Below are positions 1 to 6,343 of a stretch of 8,969 nucleotides of DNA, one piece after another; position 1 is the first letter of the stretch; the number at the start of each line of letters is the position of its first letter. The stretch spans positions 1 to 8,969 of the forward strand of contig CAMLGC010000094.1 in assembly GCA_946479505.1 (NCBI GenBank), given 5' to 3'. The translations under genes were made by a program, and so were the position numbers. The notes beneath the pieces were generated by a model that saw nothing but the letters and a program-made list of their open reading frames with translations, searched no databases and had not been told where the DNA came from. The DNA comes from an uncultured Sphingomonadaceae bacterium. GTDB lineage: Bacteria > Pseudomonadota > Alphaproteobacteria > Sphingomonadales > Sphingomonadaceae.

Positions 1-18
1 CTCCCCGTTCCGGGGAGG
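1..18. repeat. GC-rich hairpin downstream of crtI (terminator or dispersed palindrome)
   Basis: Bases 1-7 (CTCCCCG) and 11-17 (CGGGGAG) form a perfect 7-bp inverted repeat around the loop TTC. On the minus strand it begins 17 nt after the crtI stop codon, so it would form a hairpin in the crtI transcript. The window edge hides whether a U-tract follows. From memory, similar short GC palindromes are scattered between genes in sphingomonad genomes, so this may be a dispersed repeat rather than a dedicated terminator. Confidence 0.5.
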
Positions 19-34
19 AATTTGGACCTCACCA

Positions 35-1513
35 TCATGCCCGTCCCTCCAGCATCAGCGCCGCGGTCGCCTTCGCGCTTCCCACCACCCCCGGAATCCC
101 CGCCCCCGGATGCGTCCCCGCGCCGACGAAATAGAGGTTCGGGATATTGTCGTCACGGTTGTGGACGCGAAACCAGGCGCTCTGCGTCAGGATCGGCTCG
201 AGGCTGAACGCGCTCCCCAGATGCGCGTTGAGATCGCGCGCGAAATCGGGGGGCGCATAGCTGAACCTGGTCACGATCCGCTCATGAATGTCGGGGATCA
301 GCCGCCGCCCGACCTCGTCGAGGATGCGCTTCTCGAGAATCGGCCCGATCTCGCTCCAATCGACCGGCAGCTTGCCCAGATGCGGCACCGGCGCGAGCGC
401 GTAGAAGGTCGAATGGCCCGGCGGCGCGAGGCTCGGATCGGTCACGGTCGGATGGTGGAGATAGACCGAGAAATCCTCCGCCAGCACGCCGTGATCGTAG
501 ATGTCGGTCAGCAGCCCCTCGTAGCGCGGGCCGAACAGGATCGAATGGTGCGGAATGCCCGGCCACGTGCCCTTGATCCCGAAATGGACGAGGAACAGCG
601 AGGGCGACCAGCGCTTGCGCTCGAGCCGCGCGCGCGTCCGCTGCGCGCTGCGCGAGCCGGCAAGCAGGTCGCGATAGCTGTGCATCACGTCGGCGTTGCT
701 AGCGATGGCGTCGGCCTCGCCGTGCCAGCCGCTCGCGGTGGTCACCCCCGTCGCGCGGTCGCCGAGCGTCTCGATCCGCACCGCGGGGTCGCCGAGCCGG
801 ATCGTCCCGCCCAGCCGTTCGAACTGCCGGGCCATGCCCGCGACGAGTTGGTGTGTCCCCCCTTGCGCGAACCACACCCCGCCGTCGCGCTCGAGCTTGT
901 GGATCAACGCGTAGATCGCGCTCGTCGTGAACGGATTGCCGCCGACCAGCAATGTGTGGAACGAGAGCGCCTGCCGCAGCTTCTCGTTGCGCACGTAGCG
1001 CGAGACGATCCCATAGACCGAGCGCCACGCCTGATCCTTGGCGAGCGCGGGCGCCGCGCGCAGCATCGAGTGGAAATCGAGGAACGCGACGTGGCCGAGC
1101 TTCTCGTAGCCCTCGCGGTACACCTCGGCCGAATAATCGAGGAACCGCCGGTATCCCGCGACGTCGCCCGGATCGAGCTTCGCGATCTCGGCGGTCAGCG
1201 CGGCATCGTCGTTGGTGTAGTCGAAGCTCGTCCCGTCCACCCAGCTCAGCCGGTAAAAGGGATCGATCGGCAGCAAGGTGACGTCGTCGGCCATGTCGCG
1301 GCCCGACAGCGCCCAGAGCTCGCGCATGCAATCGGGATCGGTGACGACGGTCGGCCCCGCATCGAAGGTGAAGCCGTCCTTCTCCCACACATAGGCGCGC
1401 CCGCCGGGCTTGTCGCGCGCCTCGACGATAAGGGTTTCGACCCCCGCCGATTGCAGCCGGATGCCGAGCGCGAGCCCGCCGAACCCCGCGCCGATGACGA
1501 TCGCGCGGCTCAT
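35..1513 (-). CDS. crtI: Phytoene desaturase CrtI (lycopene-forming type)
   Basis: This 492-aa FAD-dependent oxidoreductase is a bacterial CrtI. The family introduces four double bonds into colourless phytoene to give red lycopene, and acts at the cytoplasmic membrane. The N-terminus carries the dinucleotide-binding motif GAGFGG (residues 8-13), followed by the family features GGRAYVWEKDGFTFDAGPT. The last 32 residues (461-492) hold the typical C-terminal FAD-domain signature, including FVGAGTHPGAGIPGVVGSAK. Length matches the usual 490-510 aa, so the gene looks complete. The start ATG (1513-1511) overlaps the crtY stop in an ATGA arrangement, which implies translational coupling to crtY. Upstream there is only a weak purine stretch inside the end of crtY, consistent with coupling. 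The product chemistry (four steps rather than three) is inferred from family resemblance. In related bacteria crtB is often next to this gene; here anything downstream lies outside the window. Confidence 0.95.
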   Translation of the reverse strand: MSRAIVIGAGFGGLALGIRLQSAGVETLIVEARDKPGGRAYVWEKDGFTFDAGPTVVTDPDCMRELWALSGRDMADDVTLLPIDPFYRLSWVDGTSFDYTNDDAALTAEIAKLDPGDVAGYRRFLDYSAEVYREGYEKLGHVAFLDFHSMLRAAPALAKDQAWRSVYGIVSRYVRNEKLRQALSFHTLLVGGNPFTTSAIYALIHKLERDGGVWFAQGGTHQLVAGMARQFERLGGTIRLGDPAVRIETLGDRATGVTTASGWHGEADAIASNADVMHSYRDLLAGSRSAQRTRARLERKRWSPSLFLVHFGIKGTWPGIPHHSILFGPRYEGLLTDIYDHGVLAEDFSVYLHHPTVTDPSLAPPGHSTFYALAPVPHLGKLPVDWSEIGPILEKRILDEVGRRLIPDIHERIVTRFSYAPPDFARDLNAHLGSAFSLEPILTQSAWFRVHNRDDNIPNLYFVGAGTHPGAGIPGVVGSAKATAALMLEGRA

Positions 1514-2667
1514 GCCCGGCGGCCGAGGATCGCGGGGATCGCGCGCCCGATCGGCACGGGCGGCTTGCCGGTCAGGATGCGCATCTTGTCCCCCATCGTC
1601 GAGCGGCCGGCATAAAACCGCCCGATCAGTGCCGGATCAAGCCTATAGAAGCGTTCGAGCACGCGATAGCGCTGCTGCGGCTCGGCCGCGCGGAACAGCA
1701 TCCGCGCGAGCATCCGGTAGAAGCGCCGCCCCTCCCACGTCCGCTTGGCGAAACCGTGGAGCAGGTCGTGGAGCCCCTCGCCCGAAAAGTCGCGCTGGCG
1801 GGCGATCAGCGCGGCGGTGCGCACCGCATCGGGCAGCGAATAGCTGGTCATCGGGTGGAACAAACCGCCCCGCACGCCGGCCTTCGCAACATTGTGCCCG
1901 CCCGATTGCCAATAGCCCTCGAAATCGCCCCCCATCACCACCGGCAGCGCGCCCGTCTCCTCGCGCGCGATCTGCGTGACGCGCCAGCCGCACGCGGCGG
2001 CATAGTCCGCGATCCGGCTGCCCAGCGCCGCGCGGTCGAACGCCGGCGAATCGCTGTAATAGGTATCCTCGACGAAGATCCGCGTCGGCGAGAGCGGGAG
2101 CGTATAGACGAAGCGATAGCCGTCCGCCTGATCGACCGCGGCGTCCATGATGACGGGCGCGTCCTCGCCGTGCGGCGCCTCCAGCTCGAGCGCGTGCCCC
2201 ACGAATTTCTGCCATCCGAGATCGAGCAGCGACAGGTCGCCCGCCCCGCGCGTGTCGATCACGCCCTTCGCCTCGACCCGCCGCCCGTCAGCGAGCACGA
2301 CCGCGTGGCGGTTCGCGGCGAGCACCTTGCATCCGGTGACCGCCTTCTCGCCCAGCCGCGCGCGCACCACCGCATCGAGTCGCGCCGATTCGATTCCGCG
2401 ATAGCCGCCTGCGATCCGCCGCTCGTACGCCGGAAAGCGAACGCGGTGCGCGGGCCAGCGATGCGCGATCAGCGGCTCGACGATCCACTGGTCGCCGACG
2501 CCGACATCGCTCGCGAAGAACGACCAGAGATGATTGCCCCCGATCGTCTCGCCGCCCTCGATCAGCCGCACGTCGAGCGCGGGCCGCGCCTCGGTGAGCG
2601 CGAGTGCGATCAGCCCGCCCGCGAGCCCGCCGCCGACGATCGCCAGGTCGCAGGAAAGCGTGGTCAT
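1510..2667 (-). CDS. crtY: Lycopene beta-cyclase CrtY
   Basis: This 385-aa protein is a CrtY-type lycopene cyclase, which closes beta-ionone rings at both ends of lycopene to give beta-carotene using a reduced flavin in a non-redox reaction. Visible family features are the N-terminal dinucleotide-binding motif VGGGLAGG (residues 11-18), GGNHLWSFF (43-51), the acidic catalytic-region motif VEDTYY (199-204), GALPVVMGGD (239-248) and the strongly conserved FHPMTSYSLPDAVR (270-283). Length is normal for bacterial CrtY. The start is the ATG at 2667-2665; no good Shine-Dalgarno sequence precedes it, so an alternative start cannot be excluded, but the flavin motif places the N-terminus close to this position. 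It overlaps crtI by 4 bases and lies 91 bases downstream of the small gene at 2759-3079, so all three may share a transcript. Together with CrtI it defines a beta-carotene branch that could feed hydroxylated xanthophylls such as zeaxanthin or nostoxanthin. Confidence 0.95.
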   Translation of the reverse strand: MTTLSCDLAIVGGGLAGGLIALALTEARPALDVRLIEGGETIGGNHLWSFFASDVGVGDQWIVEPLIAHRWPAHRVRFPAYERRIAGGYRGIESARLDAVVRARLGEKAVTGCKVLAANRHAVVLADGRRVEAKGVIDTRGAGDLSLLDLGWQKFVGHALELEAPHGEDAPVIMDAAVDQADGYRFVYTLPLSPTRIFVEDTYYSDSPAFDRAALGSRIADYAAACGWRVTQIAREETGALPVVMGGDFEGYWQSGGHNVAKAGVRGGLFHPMTSYSLPDAVRTAALIARQRDFSGEGLHDLLHGFAKRTWEGRRFYRMLARMLFRAAEPQQRYRVLERFYRLDPALIGRFYAGRSTMGDKMRILTGKPPVPIGRAIPAILGRRA

Positions 2668-2723
2668 GCGCGACGGCTAACGCATTGCGCGCGCACCGCA
2701 ACCGTTCGGCGTGGAAAATTTGT

Positions 2724-2753
2724 CTTTCTCCCCCCCGCGAAGGCCGGGGAAAG
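2724..2753. terminator. Imperfect hairpin between the small gene and crtY
   Basis: Read on the minus strand, CTTTC followed by CCCG pairs with CGGG and GAAAG, leaving a few unpaired G/A bases in the right arm. It begins 5 nt after the TAG stop of the 106-aa gene. No clear U-run follows (the downstream bases are acaaatttt), so it could be an attenuating or partial terminator, an mRNA-stabilising structure, or another dispersed GC palindrome. Confidence 0.35.
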
Positions 2754-2758
2754 GGAAT

Positions 2759-3079
2759 CTATCGCGACGAAGGATGCGGCTCCGGCGGCTCGGCTTCGGC
2801 CGCGCGGTGGCGCGCCTGAAGCTCCGCCTCGCGATCCTCCGGCGGGGTGCCGCCGGCGCGCGGCTCCGGCGTCGGTACGTCGCTCGGGTGGTTGGGCGCG
2901 TTCCCCGCCGGTGTGCGCCGCGATTCGCCCAGCCGATCGTTCACCGCCGCGCCGAACAATCCGCCGCCGCCGGGGCGCGTCGGCTTGTCCTCGTCGTTCA
3001 TCACCGCGGCTGCGGTGCGATCGTCGCGGGGCTCGTCGGGCGCCTGCTCGGGTGCATTGCTGATCTCGTCGGTGGGCAT
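2759..3079 (-). CDS. Small polar proline-rich protein of unknown function
   Basis: This reading frame encodes 106 aa. I do not recognise a family. It is highly charged and about one residue in six is proline; there is no cysteine or tryptophan, no signal peptide and no membrane segment. The only patch with some hydrophobic character is GGGGLFGAAVNDRL (37-50), which might be a short binding or folding element; the rest looks intrinsically disordered, with many Glu, Asp, Arg, Pro and Ala in the second half. The start ATG at 3079-3077 is chosen because a strong Shine-Dalgarno sequence (GAGGAG, 3092-3087) lies 7 nt upstream; the frame is open further upstream to 3163 but nothing supports that extension. 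The stop is TAG at 2761-2759. It is the first gene of a possible minus-strand unit with crtY and crtI, although a hairpin and 91 bases separate it from crtY. A role in carotenoid synthesis is not shown. Confidence 0.65.
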   Translation of the reverse strand: MPTDEISNAPEQAPDEPRDDRTAAAVMNDEDKPTRPGGGGLFGAAVNDRLGESRRTPAGNAPNHPSDVPTPEPRAGGTPPEDREAELQARHRAAEAEPPEPHPSSR

Positions 3080-3086
3080 CGTCTCT

Positions 3087-3092
3087 CTCCTC
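3087..3092 (-). promoter_or_regulatory. Ribosome binding site of the 106-aa gene
   Basis: On the minus strand GAGGAG lies 7 nt before the ATG at 3079. It is one of the strongest Shine-Dalgarno matches in the window, and it fixes the start of an otherwise unrecognisable small gene. Confidence 0.7.
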
Positions 3093-3171
3093 TCGCGATC
3101 CAACGAGCGGCCCTTCGATCCGTTCAGCCGCGCCGCGCTCACGCTCCCCGTCTCGATCGCCAATATCCCAG

Positions 3172-3198
3172 TTTACCCTTTGTTTCCCGCCTGATACT
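3172..3198 (+). promoter_or_regulatory. Candidate promoter of the RTX metalloprotease in the divergent intergenic region
   Basis: The 147 bases between the divergent starts (3080-3226) contain no gene. Here TTTACC (3172-3177) and GATACT (3193-3198) each match 4 of 6 bases of the -35 and -10 consensus, separated by 15 bases, which is short. Transcription would begin about 20 bases before the protease start. This AT-richer patch is the most promoter-like part of the intergenic region, but the match is weak. No equally good promoter was found for the minus-strand unit. Confidence 0.25.
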
Positions 3199-3226
3199 AG
3201 CCATCGGCGCAACGAAGGGCACGCCA

Positions 3227-6200
3227 ATGGAGGTTCGCGATTACACCGCATTGCTGAGCGGGTACGATTACCGCGAAGGCTATGGCGATGGAGTGGGCGC
3301 CTTCATCAGCTTTTCATTCCCCGAGGCGCTGCCCGATTATTATTCCGCGCTCTACGATCCCGATGCGCTCGCGAGCTTTCGCCCGCTGAGCGACGCCGAA
3401 CGGAACGCTGCCCGCGCCGCGCTCGATGCGTGGGCGGCGGTGTCGGGCGTCACCTTCTTCGAGGTCGCGCCCGACCAGGGATCGATCAAGTTCAGCGCCT
3501 TCACCTTCGACGAGACGCTGGGCGACGGCGCACAGGCATTCGCGTTCCTTCCGGCCAGCGGCACCGTGTTCGATCAGGACGTGTTCCTCGATTCGGCCTA
3601 TGCGGGGGACATGGCCGTGCTGCTGCACGAGATCGGCCATGCGCTGGGGCTCAAGCATTCGTTCGAAAACGGCGACACGCTCGCCGCCGATCTCGACAAC
3701 ACCGACCAGACGGTAATGAGCTACACCGTCGGGCCGGGCGGCGGCGACGAGCTCGGACCGCTCGACATCGACGCGATCCAGTCGCTCTACGGCGACGCCG
3801 CGCAGGATGGCCTCCAGGTCGCCGACTGGCACTGGGACGCGGCAACGCAGACGCTGTATCAGACCGGCGCGGGGCGCGATTCGATGCTGTTCGGCATCGG
3901 CGGGGCGGACGTGATCCACGGCAGCGACGCCGACGACCAGATCTGGGGCCGCGGCGGGCACGACGCGCTGTTCGGCGAGGGCGGCAACGACATCATCTTT
4001 GCGCTCGACGAGGCAAGCCTGATCGATGGTGGCGTCGGCAACGACGGCCTGTCCGGCGGCGACGGCGACGACCATGTCATCGGCGGCGACGGCGACGATT
4101 CGGTCTCGGGCAATCTGGGCGACGATCTCCTCCAGGGGGGGCCGGGCGCGGATCGCGTCAATGGCGGCTTCGGGCACGACCGGATGTACGGCGGCGACGG
4201 CGACGATACGCTGACCGCATCGATTCTCGGCGACGTCAACGGCCTGATCGTCGATGGCGGTGCCGGCAACGATTTCGCCGAGCTCACCGCGGCCCCGGGC
4301 AACGACCACCTCGTCCTGTCCGAAGCGACGCTCGAGGCGGCGGGTGCCCATATCGAGGTCGAGACGCTGAGCCTCGTCGGCAGCGAAGGGGGCCTGGCGA
4401 TCATCGCAGGCGGCGATGGCCCGACCTGGCTTGCCGCCGGCCAGAACGAAGCGAGCCTGCTTCTGGCGGGTAACGGCGAGACCTCGTTGCAGGCCGGCGA
4501 CGCGAACGACGTGCTGATCGGCGGGGCAGGCGACGATTACCTCGTCGGGCTCGGCGGCGATGATGTCCTCATCGGCGGCGCGGGTGGCGATTCGATGAGC
4601 GGCCATTACGGGCGCGACCGGTACGTCATCCGCTCCGTCAGCGAATCGACGGCCGACAATCCCGACGAGATCACCGATTTCGACCTCGGCATGGATCTGC
4701 TCGACCTGTCGGCGCTCGGGCTCGATTCGGTCACGATCGATGCGCACCCGGAGCAAGCCTATACCGATATCATCGCGGGCGATCTCTTCATCCACGTCCG
4801 CGCGCTGATTACGGCCGACGACATCCTTCTCGATCCCGCACCGCTTCCGGCGAGCTCGGACGCCAGCGACACGCTGCTGGGGGCGGTAGAGGGCGGCGCG
4901 CTCGGCGGCGGTGGCGGCGACGACCTGCTCGTCGGCAGCGACCGGCGCGACACGATCGACGGCGGCGCGGGCGCCGATATGATGGCGGGGCTCGGCGGCG
5001 ACGACACCTACGCCGTCCGATCGGCGGACGACGTCGTATTCGAACGCGCCGGCGAGGGGATCGATACCGTTCGCACGGCCGTCGATCTCGCATCGCTGGC
5101 GGCGAACGTCGAGAACGTCACCCTTCAGGGCAGCGCGGCCGCGGCGACCGGAAACGCGCTCGACAATCGCCTTCAGGGAAACGGCGGCGACAATCGGCTG
5201 AGCGGCGGGGCGGGCGCGGACGCGCTGCTCGGCGGCGACGGGGCCGATCACCTCGCCGGCGGGCGCGGCGACGACCGCCTCGATGGCGGCAGCGGGCAGG
5301 ACGAAGCGGTCTTCGCCGACGGCCGCGCCGCGTGCGACATCCGGCTCGAGGGTACCGACGTGGTGATCTCGACCGCGAGCGAAGGCATCGATCGCGCCCA
5401 AGGCGTCGAAAACTTCGTATTCGCCGGCCAGACCTACAGTTTGGCGGCGCTTCTCGCCGATTCGGGCCAGCAGTTCTTCGTCGATGCGGCCGATGGTGCG
5501 GCAATCACCGTTTCGGGGACGGGATCGGTCATCGGGTCGAGCGGGCTGCAGGATGTGACCGTGCTCGAACGCGCCGGCACGATCACGTTCGATCCGGCGT
5601 TCAACCACGGCGGCGATCGCATCCATCTCGCCGGCGATGCTGCCGGCTGGTCGGTCTTCCTCAACGGCAGCACCGCCGTGCTGAGCGATGGCGACACGAC
5701 GGTCAACATTCCCGTCGGGCGCAGCGTGCTCGACCTGATCTTCGACGACGGCGTTCGCGGGCTCGGCTTCGACGCGGCGAGCGGGAGCATCGTGATCGGC
5801 GCCCAGGCCCTGGCCGGCACGCCGGCGCTTCTTTCGGCACCCGCACAGGATGCCACCAGCACCGATCCCGTCGACGCCGATGTCGTGTCGCGCGCGGTGC
5901 TCGCGCACGGGGCGGACGTGACGCTCGGCGGCGGGCTCGCCATCTTCGGATCGCCCGACGCGGAGGCGGTGACGCTGCTGGCCGGTTCCAGCGCCACCTT
6001 CGATCCGAGCTTCAACTCGGGCGGCGACATCATCGCGCTGGGCGACGATGCCGGCCGCTTCACTGCCGTGCGATCGGGCAGCACGGTCGCGATCGTCGGC
6101 GATGACCTGTCGATCGTGCTCCCGATCGGCACCGACTCGACGACGCTGCGCTTCGCCGACGGCGATCGCGCGCTCTATTACGATCCGGCCGACGGCGCGG

Positions 6201-6295
6201 TGCATCTGGGCGCCGATATCGTCGGCGCGAACGCGGTGCCGCTGCATGACGCCATGGTCGTCCAGGGCGATCCCGGGCTCGGCCTCGCGGCCTGA
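3227..6295 (+). CDS. Secreted RTX metalloprotease, M10 (serralysin-like), with duplicated C-terminal units
   Basis: This 1022-aa protein begins with a serralysin-like catalytic domain (about residues 1-200). Near the N-terminus is the ALLSGYDY stretch common in such proteases. The zinc motif is HEIGHALGLKH, with ligands H134, H138 and H144 and catalytic E135; the Met-turn is M164-S165-Y166. Four glycine/aspartate-rich RTX calcium-binding blocks follow (about 222-332, 421-466, 555-595, 656-696). A segment like the serralysin C-terminal domain lies at about 463-535, and two similar units of about 102 aa close the protein (761-862 and 898-999). There is no Sec signal peptide and I see a single cysteine (C703), both typical of type I secreted RTX proteins. 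It is therefore expected to be exported by an ABC transporter/TolC system, not present here, and to fold on external calcium. The ATG at 3227 is preceded by GAAGGG at 3214-3219; the open frame upstream to 2711 is low-complexity and antisense to the small gene. Serralysins are about 480 aa, so this is roughly twice the usual length. Its substrate is unknown. Confidence 0.9.
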   Translation: MEVRDYTALLSGYDYREGYGDGVGAFISFSFPEALPDYYSALYDPDALASFRPLSDAERNAARAALDAWAAVSGVTFFEVAPDQGSIKFSAFTFDETLGDGAQAFAFLPASGTVFDQDVFLDSAYAGDMAVLLHEIGHALGLKHSFENGDTLAADLDNTDQTVMSYTVGPGGGDELGPLDIDAIQSLYGDAAQDGLQVADWHWDAATQTLYQTGAGRDSMLFGIGGADVIHGSDADDQIWGRGGHDALFGEGGNDIIFALDEASLIDGGVGNDGLSGGDGDDHVIGGDGDDSVSGNLGDDLLQGGPGADRVNGGFGHDRMYGGDGDDTLTASILGDVNGLIVDGGAGNDFAELTAAPGNDHLVLSEATLEAAGAHIEVETLSLVGSEGGLAIIAGGDGPTWLAAGQNEASLLLAGNGETSLQAGDANDVLIGGAGDDYLVGLGGDDVLIGGAGGDSMSGHYGRDRYVIRSVSESTADNPDEITDFDLGMDLLDLSALGLDSVTIDAHPEQAYTDIIAGDLFIHVRALITADDILLDPAPLPASSDASDTLLGAVEGGALGGGGGDDLLVGSDRRDTIDGGAGADMMAGLGGDDTYAVRSADDVVFERAGEGIDTVRTAVDLASLAANVENVTLQGSAAAATGNALDNRLQGNGGDNRLSGGAGADALLGGDGADHLAGGRGDDRLDGGSGQDEAVFADGRAACDIRLEGTDVVISTASEGIDRAQGVENFVFAGQTYSLAALLADSGQQFFVDAADGAAITVSGTGSVIGSSGLQDVTVLERAGTITFDPAFNHGGDRIHLAGDAAGWSVFLNGSTAVLSDGDTTVNIPVGRSVLDLIFDDGVRGLGFDAASGSIVIGAQALAGTPALLSAPAQDATSTDPVDADVVSRAVLAHGADVTLGGGLAIFGSPDAEAVTLLAGSSATFDPSFNSGGDIIALGDDAGRFTAVRSGSTVAIVGDDLSIVLPIGTDSTTLRFADGDRALYYDPADGAVHLGADIVGANAVPLHDAMVVQGDPGLGLAA
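3890..4222 (+). repeat. RTX nonapeptide block A
   Basis: Residues 222-332 of the protease consist of repeated GGxGxDxxx-type nonapeptides, for example GGDGDDHVI and GGDGDDSVSG. Such repeats bind calcium and fold as a parallel beta-roll. At DNA level this gives many ggcggcgacggcgac copies. It directly follows the catalytic domain, as in serralysins. Confidence 0.85.
4487..4624 (+). repeat. RTX nonapeptide block B joined to an M10 C-terminal-like segment
   Basis: Residues 421-466 contain clear repeats such as GGAGDDYLVG and GGDDVLIGGAGGD. They run into DRYVIRSVSES and ITDFDLGMDLLDLSALG, the arrangement found at the C-terminus of ordinary serralysins. The stretch between blocks A and B (333-420) keeps only degenerate repeats. 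Confidence 0.75.
4889..5011 (+). repeat. RTX nonapeptide block C
   Basis: Residues 555-595 hold repeats such as GGGGGDDLLVG and GGAGADMMAG. They end in GGDDTYAV and lead into the segment containing IDTVRTAVDLASLAANVENV, which commonly follows RTX repeats in large alphaproteobacterial proteins. The block lies beyond the point where a serralysin would normally end. Confidence 0.75.
5192..5314 (+). repeat. RTX nonapeptide block D
   Basis: Residues 656-696 carry NRLSGGAGADALLGGDGADH and GGRGDDRLDGGSGQD, a fourth calcium-binding block. It is followed by a short beta-rich segment containing VENFVFAGQTYSLAALL, also common at the end of RTX repeats. Confidence 0.75.
5507..5812 (+). repeat. C-terminal tandem unit 1 of the protease
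   Basis: Residues 761-862 form a beta-strand-rich unit. It aligns by eye with unit 2 at the same order of landmarks: ITFDPAFNHGGDRIHL, NGSTAVL, VNIPVG, LIFDDG, LGFDAASGSIVIG. There are no RTX nonapeptides in it. From memory, similar segments occur at the C-termini of other alphaproteobacterial RTX or surface proteins, but I cannot name a defined family. Confidence 0.6.
5918..6223 (+). repeat. C-terminal tandem unit 2 of the protease
   Basis: Residues 898-999 repeat the pattern of unit 1, offset by 137 residues: ATFDPSFNSGGDIIAL, SGSTVAIV, IVLPIG, LRFADG, LYYDPADGAVHLG. The copies have diverged clearly at the sequence level, so the duplication is old. A tail of 23 residues follows to the end and is the likely position of a type I secretion signal. 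Confidence 0.6.
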
Positions 6296-6343
6296 TGCGC
6301 CGGCCGTTGGCCCGGTGATGGACGATGCGGTACAAGGCCGGCC

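Noticed and set aside
110..1615. A 501-codon plus-strand frame opposite crtI
   Set aside because: crtI is unmistakable from its FAD motifs over its full length. The opposite frame is a composition-driven shadow rich in Arg, Ala and Glu.
1756..3063. A 435-codon plus-strand frame opposite crtY and the small gene
   Set aside because: crtY motifs occupy the other strand, and the translation is repetitive Arg/Ala/Asp with no domain features.
2711..3226. N-terminal extension of the protease by 172 residues
   Set aside because: The extension is Arg/Ala-rich, lies opposite the small gene with the strong ribosome binding site, and contains no signal peptide. The ATG at 3227 has its own Shine-Dalgarno sequence and yields the usual M10 N-terminus.
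3890..5314. Short DNA repeats (ggcggcgac...) suggestive of a CRISPR-like or satellite array
   Set aside because: The repeats keep a 3-base phase and encode GGxGxD nonapeptides. There are no conserved repeat/unique spacer units.
6299..6343. GCCGGCC (6299-6305) and GGCCGGCC (6336-6343) as a terminator or regulatory hairpin before the hydroxylase
   Set aside because: The loop would be 30 nt, there is no U-tract, and GC palindromes of this size are frequent by chance in such GC-rich DNA.
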